In this document: piece by piece, positions 9,531-18,627 of the stretch
How the letters are laid out: each line of letters begins with the position of its first letter
Numbering within the stretch: the first letter of the stretch is position 1
Assembly (NCBI RefSeq): GCF_014653435.1
Contig: NZ_BNAO01000011.1
Span: 38,785 to 95,698 of the forward strand
Length of the DNA: 56,914 bases
Source: Alishewanella longhuensis
Lineage (GTDB): Bacteria > Pseudomonadota > Gammaproteobacteria > Enterobacterales > Alteromonadaceae
Direction of reading: 5' to 3'
Program-made: the position numbers and the translations under genes
Notes under the pieces: model-generated
The model's input: the letters and a program-made list of their open reading frames with translations, nothing else
The model's database searches: none
What the model was told of the DNA's origin: nothing

Positions 9531-10070
9531 TTATTTAAGCTTTATAGGCTCAATTAAAACACTTTGGTTAGCGTCAGATAGCCAAATCTGGCCTTCGCTA
9601 ATATTACACTGCAGACTCATATTACGATTTACCAACGCCGCCATGGCAGTAACGGCATTTTCAGGTATATCCAGAATCGTTAAGTTTTGATAGCGGGCTA
9701 GGGCGGCACTGTTATTTTTCCACCAAATTGGCACTACTCGACCGCCATAACAAAATAGCTGTACCTGCAGTGCTTTATTACAAGCTTTACGCAGCCATTT
9801 TTCATCTGCCTGACCAAACTCGATCCATAGATTGATGGTACCGTCTAATGCCAGATCCCAAAGCTCTGCTTGCTCGCTTTCGCTACTCAGCCCCTTAGTA
9901 AACTGCAGTGAATCGTTGGCATTTATCGCAAATGCCAAAAGCCGCACCATCATGCGCTCATCATTTTCAGAAGGGTGCTGTGCTAACGTTAAGCTGTGAT
10001 CCGCATAATAATGCCGATCCATATCGGCGATTTGTAACTGAACTTTAAACACAGTGGCTTTGAGTGCCAT
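9531..10070 (-). CDS. yaeQ: YaeQ family protein
   Basis: 179 aa, cytoplasmic, usual family length (about 180). The opening MALKATVFKVQLQIADMDRHYY, the block ENDERMMVRLLAFA, LWIEFGQADEKWLRKAC and the C-terminal region around ISEGQIWLSD are diagnostic. The family has a PD-(D/E)XK nuclease-like fold; the E of ENDE and the E and Q of IEFGQ are candidate active-site residues, but no biochemical role is firmly known to me. E. coli YaeQ was once proposed as an RfaH substitute, which I would not rely on. It lies in a minus-strand series with the sod gene upstream (71 bp). Confidence 0.93.
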   Translation of the reverse strand: MALKATVFKVQLQIADMDRHYYADHSLTLAQHPSENDERMMVRLLAFAINANDSLQFTKGLSSESEQAELWDLALDGTINLWIEFGQADEKWLRKACNKALQVQLFCYGGRVVPIWWKNNSAALARYQNLTILDIPENAVTAMAALVNRNMSLQCNISEGQIWLSDANQSVLIEPIKLK

Positions 10071-10141
10071 AACTCATTCCAACAAATAAAAACCGCAGTG
10101 TAACATAGCGCCACCGCGGCTTCTAACCCCAGACTAAAAGG

Positions 10142-10828
10142 TTATTGGCTTGCTGCTGTAAATAACTCATTCACCTTCTGCCAATTTACCAACTGCCACC
10201 AGGCTTGACTGTAATCACCGCGGCGGTTTTGATAGGCCAGATAGTACGCATGCTCCCACACATCCAATGCGAGGATAGGTTGTCCTTGCACCTCGGCTAA
10301 ATCCATCAGCGGATTATCCTGATTGGGTGTTGAGGTAACTTGCAGCTTACCGTCATGATTAACAATTAACCAAGCCCAACCTGAGCCGAAACGTGTTGCT
10401 GCAGCTTGGTTAAAGGCAGTTTGCATCGCAGTGAGTGAGCCAAAATCGCGTTCAATCGCCGCTTTTAGCGCTGCTGATGGCTCGCCACCTTTACCCACAG
10501 GTGCCATGAGCTCCCAAAATAACTGGTGATTGTAGTGACCACCCCCATTATTACGCACAGCAGCATTAAATTTAGACATTTGCTGCATCATTTGCTCTAA
10601 ACTCAAGCTAGCAAGCTCAGGGGTGCTTTCGACTTGGGCATTAAGATTGTTTATGTAAGCAAGATGATGGCGGCCAAAGTGTATATCCATAGTTTTAGTA
10701 TCAATCACCGGTTCCAATGCATCTTTAGCATAAGGCAGCGGGGCTTGGGTGAAAGGTGCTGCTAACGCACTTAACGAAGCGAGTAATAAGGTTACTGTAG
10801 CAAAAGATGTAAGCTTTTTGGCTGACAT
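10142..10828 (-). CDS. Exported Mn-type superoxide dismutase
   Basis: Dismutates superoxide to hydrogen peroxide and oxygen. Residues 1-23 form a Sec signal peptide (Lys-rich start, hydrophobic core, cleavage after ALA), so the enzyme should act in the periplasm. Metal ligands of the Fe/Mn family are all present: H50 (MDIH), H101 (NHQLFW), D189 and H193 (DVWEHAYY). The second-sphere residues are of the manganese kind: GGGH at 95-98 in place of the Fe-type AAQ, and Gln170 in TPNQDNPLM, where E. coli SodA has Gln146. Fe use cannot be excluded. AGAGGA lies 7 nt before the ATG. The sbcB stop is 108 bp upstream and yaeQ follows. Confidence 0.92.
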   Translation of the reverse strand: MSAKKLTSFATVTLLLASLSALAAPFTQAPLPYAKDALEPVIDTKTMDIHFGRHHLAYINNLNAQVESTPELASLSLEQMMQQMSKFNAAVRNNGGGHYNHQLFWELMAPVGKGGEPSAALKAAIERDFGSLTAMQTAFNQAAATRFGSGWAWLIVNHDGKLQVTSTPNQDNPLMDLAEVQGQPILALDVWEHAYYLAYQNRRGDYSQAWWQLVNWQKVNELFTAASQ

Positions 10829-10936
10829 AGATAAATCCTCTTGTTTTAGTTTCTAAAGCCGTAACAGGTTAACACAATTACGCTGCGCGGCGGATTTGGA
10901 TCTATTGGCAGAGTATTTTTAATGTAGTTCAAACAC

Positions 10937-12370
10937 TTACAAACTCGCCACATATTGATAAAGGGCTTTTAGAATCGCTAGCTTTTTTTCATCACTGCTA
11001 TGTTCATGCGCCAGATTTTCTAAAACCAGGCTGAATTGTTCCAGAGTAAGGTTTGGATTATCGTCACCTTGCATTAGTTTATCTGTACGATAGCGTTGCC
11101 ATTTTTGCAGTTCACTATCAGTTAAGGTCAATGGGTAGTTACGGGCGCGGTATAAAAATAACAGCCGGTTGAGTCGTTCATCTTCAAACAGCGGCGGCGC
11201 TGTGGCCAGAGTCATGGGATCTTGTTGATGTAGCGCTAACATTTTTTGTTTATCGGCATTACTGATAAAACCAGCGTATAACTGATAGTCTGGGTTAGTC
11301 TCTGCAGGATATTCGTTAGGTTGCTGATAAAGCTCCACAACTTTTTGTTGAATGTGTCGGTGTTGTTTAAACCATTCTAAATTTGCCAAACAAGTCGCTC
11401 TATCTATACCCAGTTCGGTAGCACGTTCAACGGTGAGGGTTTTTGCATTAGCCAGAACCGGGCATTTATTCAGATGTACCAGCTTCAAACCAAGACGCTG
11501 TTCACCCTCCGCTAAATCAGCCGTTTTTTTGTATAGTTTTTCTTGTAGGGAAGCTAAATCGTCATCTAAGAGTGGTCTTGGATCAAGCTGCAAATTATAG
11601 CAAATCACCGCGTTTTTATTTGTTGGATGAAAGGCGAGTGGCACAATCCAGCTAACACAGCCTTGTACTGCCGGAAATTTTGATGATACATGTACCAGCG
11701 GTGTTAACGCCGCAATATCAATCAGTTCGCTAACCTTTTGTTTTTGGCGAAGCTCAAATAAATAACTAAATAACTTAGGTTGTTGCGTTTTAATTAGCCG
11801 TGCTATGCCTATAGTGGCGTGTACATCAGCTAGCGCATCGTGCGCATTAGCGTGGGCTAATTGGTTTGCCTTAGTAAGATCTTCGAGTTTAAAGCTTGGG
11901 CTGCCATCTTCTTTCAGAGGCCAGTTTATGCCGGTGGGTCTTAAGGCATAACATGCTCGGATCACATCAATCAAATCCCAACGGCTATTACCTTGTTGCC
12001 ATTCTCGGCCATAAGGTTCGTAAAGATTACGATATAAACTGTAACGCGTTACTTCATCATCAAAGCGCAAACTGTTGTAACCTAGTACACAAGTATTAGG
12101 CTGACTAAATTGTGCCAAGATACGCTGCATAAATTCAGTTTCAGGTAGACCTTTTTTATTACATAGCTGTGGTGTCAACCCCGTAATTAATGCAGCTTGT
12201 GGATGCGGTAAATAATCATTTGCCAACTGGCAATACCACATATCAGGTTCGGCAATAATATTGAGGTCCAGATCAGTACGGATACCCGCAAATTGAGCGG
12301 GACGATCACGTTTTGGATCCGCCCCCCAAGTTTCAAAATCGTAGAAATATAAGGATGGTATAGTGTTCAT
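10937..12370 (-). CDS. sbcB: Exodeoxyribonuclease I
   Basis: Processive 3'-5' exonuclease on single-stranded DNA, used in mismatch repair and in controlling recombination. 477 aa against 475 in E. coli. The DEDDh exonuclease domain opens with YDFETWGADPKRDRPAQFAG (catalytic D and E), has GYNSLRFDDEVTRYS (second Asp region), and HDALADVHATIGIARL (His and Asp). The SH3-like and helical ExoI-specific C-terminal parts follow, with VSWIVPLAFHPTNKNAVI and LFLYRARNYP. AAGG precedes the ATG by 6 nt. It is divergent from the chemoreceptor gene with a 315-bp intergenic stretch. Confidence 0.96.
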   Translation of the reverse strand: MNTIPSLYFYDFETWGADPKRDRPAQFAGIRTDLDLNIIAEPDMWYCQLANDYLPHPQAALITGLTPQLCNKKGLPETEFMQRILAQFSQPNTCVLGYNSLRFDDEVTRYSLYRNLYEPYGREWQQGNSRWDLIDVIRACYALRPTGINWPLKEDGSPSFKLEDLTKANQLAHANAHDALADVHATIGIARLIKTQQPKLFSYLFELRQKQKVSELIDIAALTPLVHVSSKFPAVQGCVSWIVPLAFHPTNKNAVICYNLQLDPRPLLDDDLASLQEKLYKKTADLAEGEQRLGLKLVHLNKCPVLANAKTLTVERATELGIDRATCLANLEWFKQHRHIQQKVVELYQQPNEYPAETNPDYQLYAGFISNADKQKMLALHQQDPMTLATAPPLFEDERLNRLLFLYRARNYPLTLTDSELQKWQRYRTDKLMQGDDNPNLTLEQFSLVLENLAHEHSSDEKKLAILKALYQYVASL

Positions 12371-12550
12371 GGCTAACCTTGTCGAATTAGGCGCAGCATT
12401 GTTTTATCTAACGTACTTGGCTTAATGATATCGTAGTTTTCAACCTATCGCACAGCTTGATAACGGATAAACCACTATAATTACAGGTACATCTAAGCGA
12501 TTTCTGCTATGCTGTTATATTCGAAATTACTTTAATAGCGTTTGAGATGT

Positions 12551-12617
12551 CACCAGTAAAGTGTCGAAGCGAACCTCTTCGTCCGCTTTACACTTAATGA
12601 GAACTCATCAACTGGTG
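12551..12617 (+). promoter_or_regulatory. Predicted structured RNA element upstream of the chemoreceptor gene
   Basis: Within the 315-bp gap between sbcB and the chemoreceptor, a nested set of helices can be drawn. The outer stem is CACCAGT (12551-12557) with ACTGGTG (12611-12617). Inside it AAGTGT (12559-12564) pairs with ACACTT (12590-12595), enclosing CGAAG/CTTCG (12565-12569 with 12577-12581), and a small ATGAG/CTCAT arm follows at 12597-12608. Together this makes a compact junction of 67 nt ending 68 nt before the start codon. I do not recognise the cyclic-di-GMP-I consensus or another known class in it. The rest of the gap is AT-rich with no gene I can support. Confidence 0.4.
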
Positions 12618-12685
12618 AACATGATATTAATTAGCGGTTTAAGGTGCCATTTGGCCGGTTACCGTTTATAGGTTGATAGAACAAC

Positions 12686-14233
12686 ATGAGAAAAAATTTA
12701 CCCGTCACCACGCAGCGAAAAACCTTTAACCCAGAGCAACGCCTTATTTCCGTAACTGATACCAAAGGCATTATCACCGATTGTAACGATGCCTTTGTCG
12801 CTATTAGTGGTTTTAGTAAAGAGGAACTGCTGGGGCAACCACATAACATAGTGCGGCATCCTGATATGCCGCCAGCGGCCTACGCCAACATGTGGTCCTA
12901 TTTGAAACAAGGTAAGCCTTGGATGGGTTTGGTTAAGAATCGTTGTAAAAATGGTGATTTTTATTGGGTTGATGCCTATGTCATGCCGATTACTGAAAAA
13001 GGCCAAACTATTGGTTACGAATCAGTGCGAACTTGCCCAAAGGAGCAAGACGTAGCTCGCGCAGAAAAACTATACCAACAACTCAACCAGGGCGGTAAAA
13101 CCCTGAAATTGCCAGATGTTGCAGTAGTTCTGACAGTATTAACGCTGATATTGTTTTTTGCAGCTTGGTTTGTCTCAGGATTAGCGTTGGCAAAGTGGCT
13201 AGCGATAACCGGCCTGCTTATGTTAGTTACTTTTTATCAGCTTCGTCGCCATAAACTTTTCAGTGAGCTAGATGTGTTGTTGCCTGGTGCTTTTAAAGAT
13301 AGCTTGGCAGTGCAGAGCTATACCGATGATCATTCCGTGTCGGGCGCCTTGAAAGTAAGTATTTTAAGTGAGCGCGCTCATTTGGCTGCTATGCTCACCC
13401 GGATCGAGGGGGCGGCCACCTCAGTTGCCGATTATTCAGAACGCGGCTTAGTGCTGATGCAAGGGGCTAATACGGAAATTGATCGGCAGCAAGCGGAAAC
13501 GATGCAAGTGGCTACGGCGATGAACCAAATGAGTACTACTATTGCTGAAGTGGCACATCATGTTACAGATACCGCTGCTCAGGCGGACAAAGCGAATAAA
13601 CTCGCTGGTCATGGCAATCAAATAGCGGAAGTTACCCGTAGCTCTATTGAGAAATTACGTGATACGGTGGCCAGTATTGGTCGTTCGGTTACCGAGGTAT
13701 CAGAACAAACTGGGAAAATAGCCAAAGCAGCTCAATTAATTGAACAGATTGCGGATCAAACTAATTTACTAGCGCTAAATGCCGCCATTGAAGCTGCCCG
13801 GGCGGGAGAGCAAGGCCGTGGTTTTGCCGTGGTTGCTGAAGAAGTACGTAACCTGGCACAGCGCACGCAGCAATCAACTAAAGATATTTATGGCATTGTC
13901 GCAGAGCTTACTGCCCGAGCGGATAATGCTGTCTTAGTGGCTGAGCAGGGCGCGAATGACGCTGATGCCGGTTTACAAAAAGTGTTGGAAAGTGGTGAGA
14001 TGTTAAGTGGTATCAATGCTGCGGTAAACGATATTGCTAATATGTCTACTCAAATGGCGGCAGCCGTTGAGCAGCAGGCTCATGTGGCAGATGATATTAA
14101 TCGTCAGGTAGTAAGTATTTCTACTCTGGCAGAACATAGCACTATCGCAGCCAATGAAGCTGCTGCTACGCTGAATCAGCTAAAAACGGTATCGGATAAT
14201 CTTACTGACTTGGTACATCGTTTTAAACGTTAA
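12686..14233 (+). CDS. PAS domain-containing methyl-accepting chemotaxis protein (Aer-like)
   Basis: 515-aa chemoreceptor of the inner membrane facing the cytoplasm. An N-terminal PAS domain (residues about 15-115) contains [29 protein letters not shown] and [14 protein letters not shown], as in the redox receptor Aer, whose PAS binds FAD. Two closely spaced hydrophobic segments lie at about 135-185, with no periplasmic domain. The signalling hairpin tip is present ([39 protein letters not shown]), flanked by methylation helices. It probably senses cellular redox or energy state and drives CheA through CheW/CheV; cheV lies at 46.9 kb. The flavin ligand is inference from PAS similarity only. 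Confidence 0.92.
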   Translation: MRKNLPVTTQRKTFNPEQRLISVTDTKGIITDCNDAFVAISGFSKEELLGQPHNIVRHPDMPPAAYANMWSYLKQGKPWMGLVKNRCKNGDFYWVDAYVMPITEKGQTIGYESVRTCPKEQDVARAEKLYQQLNQGGKTLKLPDVAVVLTVLTLILFFAAWFVSGLALAKWLAITGLLMLVTFYQLRRHKLFSELDVLLPGAFKDSLAVQSYTDDHSVSGALKVSILSERAHLAAMLTRIEGAATSVADYSERGLVLMQGANTEIDRQQAETMQVATAMNQMSTTIAEVAHHVTDTAAQADKANKLAGHGNQIAEVTRSSIEKLRDTVASIGRSVTEVSEQTGKIAKAAQLIEQIADQTNLLALNAAIEAARAGEQGRGFAVVAEEVRNLAQRTQQSTKDIYGIVAELTARADNAVLVAEQGANDADAGLQKVLESGEMLSGINAAVNDIANMSTQMAAAVEQQAHVADDINRQVVSISTLAEHSTIAANEAAATLNQLKTVSDNLTDLVHRFKR

Positions 14234-14308
14234 TTGCGATAAAGCTATTGATCCTTTTGGTAAAGCGAGGCATCTTAGCTTAAGTTTTACTGGATTTACC
14301 TTATAAAG

Positions 14309-14342
14309 CCGCTACTTATCAGTATCTTGCTGTATGTAGCGG
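14309..14342 (+). promoter_or_regulatory. Inverted repeat ahead of the GGDEF-EAL gene
   Basis: CCGCTAC (14309-14315) and GTAGCGG (14336-14342) form a 7-bp inverted repeat with a 20-nt spacer, 32 bp before the GGDEF-EAL start. It could be an operator or a weak RNA hairpin. No T-tract follows. Confidence 0.3.
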
Positions 14343-14374
14343 TATAGCGATAGTGGTTAAAGCAAGGTATCAAG

Positions 14375-16723
14375 ATGTTTAGTTCGCTGCGTAGTCAATT
14401 AACACTATTACTGGTTGCTTTACTGGTGCTGTTAGCGCTAGTGACAGGGTACGCAACACTCAATACTATGCACCGTGATAGCGAGCAGCAAGCACGGCAA
14501 ATCTTAAAAGTTGCCACTAATGTCTTTAGACAGACGCTGCAAGTTCGAAGCGATCAGCTTACCGACAGTGTGCGGTTGTTGGCAGCAGATTTTGGTTTTC
14601 GACAGGCAGTCGCCACAGCTGAGCAAGCAACAATTCAAAGCGTTTTAGAAAATCATGGCGCCAGGATTAACGCTAATTTGGCACTACTTTTTTCTCCTGA
14701 CGGCCGATTGTTAGCTTCCACCTTACCTTTGCCAGATAGCGCCACGTTGCAGCAAAGCTTTCTGCAGGCTCGAGCGCAACAAGGCGCTTTTACCGATATT
14801 GTGAGTATAGAACAGCATGCATATCAAATAGTGTTGGTGCCGGTACGCGCCCCCCAGGTTGTGGCTTGGGTCGGTATGGGTTTTACAGTAGATGAGCAGT
14901 TAGCACTACAAATTCAAGCGATTACCGGCTTAGATGTTAGTTTTAGCCAGATTACCATTACTGAGCGGCGTGTTTTAAGCTCCACCCTAAATGAAACATT
15001 ACAAAATGCGGTAATGCAGCAGTTAAACGATTTGCATTTAACTGAAGAACAAATCGAATCTGATCTACCGCTTAATTATATTGCGCAGGCTTTTTCTTTA
15101 GATCAGCAACGACAGCTTTGGGCTTTTTTACATTTACCTAACGAACGTTGGTTAACAAATTATCAGCATCTTCGTAGTCAGTTACTGCAAATTTTTAGTT
15201 TAGGTTTAGCCTTGGCATTAGTGACGGCCTTTATTTACACCCGCAGTGTTACCCGACCTTTAGATAAACTCGTTGAATTTGCAGCAGCAATTGGCAAGGG
15301 AGCGAATATTGCGCCGCCGTCGGTTAAGTTGGCAGAAATAGCCTTATTGGCTAATACCTTATCCTTGATGCGCAATGCCATTTTTCAGCGGGAGTCCGAG
15401 CTTAAACAACAAGCAGAACGCGATACCTTAACCGGATTGGGAAATCGATTAGCGGTAGATAAACACTTACCCAGATTATTTAGTAAAGCGCCGGGACAAT
15501 TACTGCAACTGAATATTGCGAAGTTCAAGCATGTCAATGATAGCTTTGGCTTTGGTAATGGTGACTTATTGCTACAACAATTAGCAAAACGGTTATTAGA
15601 AAATAAGCAGGTAAGATTTTGTGCCCGTTTAGGGGCTGATGAGTTTCTCTTGGCGTTAGATGCGTCGAGTACCGAGCAAGAACGCAGCGGCTTAGTACAA
15701 CAGCTAAGCCAGCCTTTCGATTTGGCCGGCTCAGTCATCACCTTACCTTTGATCTGCGGTTGTTATTTTTACCCGCAAGGCGAAACTGATGTTAACAAGG
15801 TGCTGCGGCGCCTTGATATTGCCCTGAATTCCGCTAAGCAGCAAGGACTGCCGTTGGCAATATACCAAAGCGGTCAGGATGAAAGCCATCAACGTGAATT
15901 AACGATCATCCGAGATTTACCTTTTGCCCTGAGCAGCGGTCAAATGTTTATTGCCTATCAACCCAAGGTTGATATTGTGGCGCAACAAGCCATCAGTGCC
16001 GAGGCGTTAATTCGCTGGCAGCATCCGCAATTAGGTTTTATTTCGCCGGTCGAGTTTATCTTGCTCGCTGAGCGCTCCGGTAATATCAGTTTAATTTCTA
16101 ATTGGATGTTACAAAAAGTCATTAGCCAATTGGCTAGCTGGTTACCTATGCATCCTGAGCTTTGTGTGGCGGTAAATCTGTCAGCAGATGATCTGCTGGA
16201 CGAACAATTACCTATCAGAATAACGAGCTGGTTAGCGGCGCAGCAAGTGCCTGTTTCTGCTTTGAGTTTGGAGGTAACTGAAAGCGCTGTGATGCAAGAT
16301 ACCGCAAAAGCCATTAATAACTTACAACAATTAAAGAATACCGGTATTAAATTAGCGATTGATGACTTTGGTACTGGCCAATCTTCATTAGCTTATTTAA
16401 AAAGCTTACCTGTGCATGAGGTTAAGATTGACCGTGCATTTATCAAAGATATTGAACACAATGAGCAAGATGAACTTATTGTGCAGGCTACAGCTAAATT
16501 AGCTGCGGGTCTTGGCCTTAGAGTTACCGCGGAAGGCTTGGAAAATCAGGCGGGATTAAGCCGGGTTCTTGCCGCGGGTTGTCAGCAGGTACAGGGTTAC
16601 TATTTTTCAAAACCGTTAGCAGCAGAGGCCTTTAGCAATTGGCTAAATGACTTTGCCGTGGAAAAAGCACACTATTTTACTGCTGCAACGGATCCTGCCA
16701 ATCACTCAGATGCTGCTCAATAA
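14375..16723 (+). CDS. Membrane GGDEF-EAL protein with degenerate GGDEF and intact EAL (predicted c-di-GMP phosphodiesterase)
   Basis: 782 aa. TM1 at about 8-28 and TM2 at about 270-290 enclose a periplasmic sensor region of some 240 residues; a HAMP-like linker (SVTRPLDKLVEFAAAIGKG) follows. The GGDEF domain (about 345-505) keeps DTLTGLGNR but has GADEF at 420-424 and NIAKFK where the metal-binding DLDxFK should be, so synthesis is unlikely; it may bind GTP or regulate. The EAL domain (about 515-770) is intact: EALIRW at 543-548, NLS in AVNLSADD, LEVTES, DDFGTGQSSL at 663-672, VKIDRAFI, AEGLEN and QGYYFSKP. Expected net activity is c-di-GMP hydrolysis. AAGG precedes the ATG by 7 nt. Its 3' end overlaps the convergent LysR gene by 47 bp. 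Confidence 0.93.
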   Translation: MFSSLRSQLTLLLVALLVLLALVTGYATLNTMHRDSEQQARQILKVATNVFRQTLQVRSDQLTDSVRLLAADFGFRQAVATAEQATIQSVLENHGARINANLALLFSPDGRLLASTLPLPDSATLQQSFLQARAQQGAFTDIVSIEQHAYQIVLVPVRAPQVVAWVGMGFTVDEQLALQIQAITGLDVSFSQITITERRVLSSTLNETLQNAVMQQLNDLHLTEEQIESDLPLNYIAQAFSLDQQRQLWAFLHLPNERWLTNYQHLRSQLLQIFSLGLALALVTAFIYTRSVTRPLDKLVEFAAAIGKGANIAPPSVKLAEIALLANTLSLMRNAIFQRESELKQQAERDTLTGLGNRLAVDKHLPRLFSKAPGQLLQLNIAKFKHVNDSFGFGNGDLLLQQLAKRLLENKQVRFCARLGADEFLLALDASSTEQERSGLVQQLSQPFDLAGSVITLPLICGCYFYPQGETDVNKVLRRLDIALNSAKQQGLPLAIYQSGQDESHQRELTIIRDLPFALSSGQMFIAYQPKVDIVAQQAISAEALIRWQHPQLGFISPVEFILLAERSGNISLISNWMLQKVISQLASWLPMHPELCVAVNLSADDLLDEQLPIRITSWLAAQQVPVSALSLEVTESAVMQDTAKAINNLQQLKNTGIKLAIDDFGTGQSSLAYLKSLPVHEVKIDRAFIKDIEHNEQDELIVQATAKLAAGLGLRVTAEGLENQAGLSRVLAAGCQQVQGYYFSKPLAAEAFSNWLNDFAVEKAHYFTAATDPANHSDAAQ

Positions 16724-17600
16724 AATGTTGTAGTTTTAATGCCGCTTGCGGTAGCCGTTTATTAGCATGCTGCACCAGGTACCAGTGACTACTTAACGGA
16801 AAACCCGCGACCTTAAGCACCGCTAACTGTTGGCGTAACAACGTCGCTGGCGGTAAGGTGTGCGCAGACAACACCGCCAACCCCAGGCCTGCTATCACGC
16901 TTAGCCGAATAGCCTCATTCGTTTCCATTTGCATACTGTGGTGTAGCTCTGTCGCTTGACTACTTAGCCAGGCATCGAAGGTCATACGAGTGGCAGAACC
17001 TGGTTCGCGTAATAAGAAGCGCTCGTGTGTTAACTGTTCAAAGCGCAGGGAGTCTGCTTTGGCTGCCCAATGTTCCCGCGGCGCTACGATATAGAGCGGG
17101 TTAGGCACCACGGATCTGGCATGTACATTGTCTCCCCGTGGCGGATGGCTAAATAGGTAAAGATGATCTTGTTGTTGCTCAAATCTTTCTAAAATGCGTG
17201 CGCGATTGCCAATATGCAAGGTCACCTGTACTGCCGGGTAAGCGTGGTCAAACGCTGCTAATATTTGTGGTAGTAAATACTGCGCAGTGTTTACGACGGC
17301 CAGCGAAATAGTCCCGCTGTTGCCAGTGCGTTGTTGTTTTAGTTGCTGACTCAGCTCGGTTAGTCGCTCGTCAATATCTTGTGCTGTCTGGTATAACAGC
17401 TCGCCGGCAGCAGTAAGTTGTAATTTATGCTGTTGATAATAAAACAGTGGCTCACCGATAACCTCGCTTAGCTTTTTTAATTGTAAAGAGACGGTGGGCT
17501 GGGTTAGATGTAACAGGCGTGATGCGCCTGTAATACTGCCGCTTTGCACGACTTGCCGAAAAACCTGCAGTAACCGAAAACTTAAATGCCGTTGGTCCAT
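16677..17600 (-). CDS. LysR-type transcriptional regulator, divergent from SbtA-like permease
   Basis: 307 aa, normal for the family. The winged helix-turn-helix at residues 5-65 is clear (LLQVFRQVVQSGSITGASRLLHLTQPTVSLQLKKLSEVIGEPLF), followed by a linker helix and a two-subdomain periplasmic-binding-like effector domain (about 92-300, starting GTISLAVVNTAQYLLPQIL). The N-terminal part resembles the CbbR/CmpR/RbcR branch, in which regulators respond to carbon metabolites; that link is by eye only. The start lies 91 bp from the divergent bicarbonate-permease homologue, the usual layout for a regulator and its target. The 3' end overlaps the GGDEF-EAL gene on the other strand. Confidence 0.92.
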   Translation of the reverse strand: MDQRHLSFRLLQVFRQVVQSGSITGASRLLHLTQPTVSLQLKKLSEVIGEPLFYYQQHKLQLTAAGELLYQTAQDIDERLTELSQQLKQQRTGNSGTISLAVVNTAQYLLPQILAAFDHAYPAVQVTLHIGNRARILERFEQQQDHLYLFSHPPRGDNVHARSVVPNPLYIVAPREHWAAKADSLRFEQLTHERFLLREPGSATRMTFDAWLSSQATELHHSMQMETNEAIRLSVIAGLGLAVLSAHTLPPATLLRQQLAVLKVAGFPLSSHWYLVQHANKRLPQAALKLQHFIEQHLSDWQDPLQQ

Positions 17601-17691
17601 TTATAATTATCTATAGTGAATTGTTTTAATATTAATTAGCATAAAGGGCCGGTAGCAGGCAAGATCATCGGCAAATTAAAGGAGATTATCA
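17601..17691. promoter_or_regulatory. Divergent LysR / SbtA-like promoter region
   Basis: A 91-bp AT-rich intergenic region between two divergent starts. It contains AT-rich partial palindromes (for example TAATATTA near 17628) suitable for a T-N11-A LysR box, but I cannot fix a single box. AGGAG 7 nt before the permease ATG is its ribosome-binding site. Confidence 0.45.
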
Positions 17692-18618
17692 ATGCCTGAT
17701 GTAGTCATTATGTTTTTCGCTTTAGGCCTGATCGCGGGTTTAGTAAAGTCAGATTTAAAAGTGCCAGTGCCTATCTACGAAACCTTATCTATTTTATTGA
17801 TGCTAACTATTGGTCTGAAAGGCGGTATGGCACTCCATGGTGTACCTATTTTGCCTTTGCTGCCTGAGTTAGGCGCTATAGTGTTGGCGGGGGCCTTACT
17901 CCCTTTATTGTTGTACCCACTGTTAAGAAAGGTTGTAAAACTAGACAGCGCTAATGCCGCCAGTATTGCGGCTCACTACGGCTCGGTCAGTGCCGGGACC
18001 TTTGCGGTCGTACTCGCAGTGGCAGCAGCCAACAATTTAGTAATGTCACCGCAAACAACCCTCTATCTGGTATTGTTAGAGCTACCTGCGATAGTGGTGA
18101 TGTTATGGTTATACCGCTACCTAAATGGCAGTAAAGCCAGTGGCTTTGCGATTTTACATGAGGCTTTGACCAGTCGGGGCGTTTTACTACTGGTTGGTGG
18201 TATGCTAATCGGTGCACTCTACGGTGCTGATGGTTTAGCTCAGCTTACCCCAGTGTTGCTGGGTGGTTTTAAAACATTATTGGCTCTCTTTCTGCTGGAA
18301 ATGGGGCTGTGTACGGCACGGGTGTGTAATCCATTGCCGTGGCGTTATTGGCGCTTAATGCTATTTGCATTTTGTTTACCGCCCATCTTGGCACTGTTAG
18401 GTATCGGCTTAGCGAGCCTGTTGGGCCTGCCAGAAGGGAGTACCTTAATTCTGGCAACCTTGATGGCCAGTGCCTCTTACATTGCAGCACCTGCGGCAAT
18501 AAGAGCCGCCATTCCGCAAGCTGACGTTGGCTTAGCATTATTAGCCGCGCTTGGGATCAGCTTTCCGTTTAATATACTTATTGGTATTCCACTTTATCAA
18601 AACTGGATTACCGGCTAA
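17692..18618 (+). CDS. Sodium-dependent bicarbonate transporter family permease (SbtA-like)
   Basis: 308-aa inner-membrane protein with about ten hydrophobic segments in two inverted halves. The opening FALGLIAGLVKSDLKVPVPIYETLSILLMLTIGLKGG and the block NAASIAAHYGSVSAGTFAVVLA match the SbtA/DUF897 family, whose cyanobacterial members import bicarbonate with sodium. The second half has LLELPAIVVMLWLY, LGGFKTLLALFLLEMGL and SASYIAAPAAIRAAIPQAD. No SbtB-type PII partner is next to it, and no carboxysome or Calvin-cycle gene is in the window, so bicarbonate as substrate is plausible but unproven here. Its stop is 9 bp from the convergent selO stop. Confidence 0.87.
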   Translation: MPDVVIMFFALGLIAGLVKSDLKVPVPIYETLSILLMLTIGLKGGMALHGVPILPLLPELGAIVLAGALLPLLLYPLLRKVVKLDSANAASIAAHYGSVSAGTFAVVLAVAAANNLVMSPQTTLYLVLLELPAIVVMLWLYRYLNGSKASGFAILHEALTSRGVLLLVGGMLIGALYGADGLAQLTPVLLGGFKTLLALFLLEMGLCTARVCNPLPWRYWRLMLFAFCLPPILALLGIGLASLLGLPEGSTLILATLMASASYIAAPAAIRAAIPQADVGLALLAALGISFPFNILIGIPLYQNWITG

Positions 18619-18627
18619 ATTAGCGTA

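Noticed and set aside
12551-12617. Known cyclic-di-GMP-I riboswitch
   Set aside because: The conserved CACGCACAGGGCAAACC-type core is absent.
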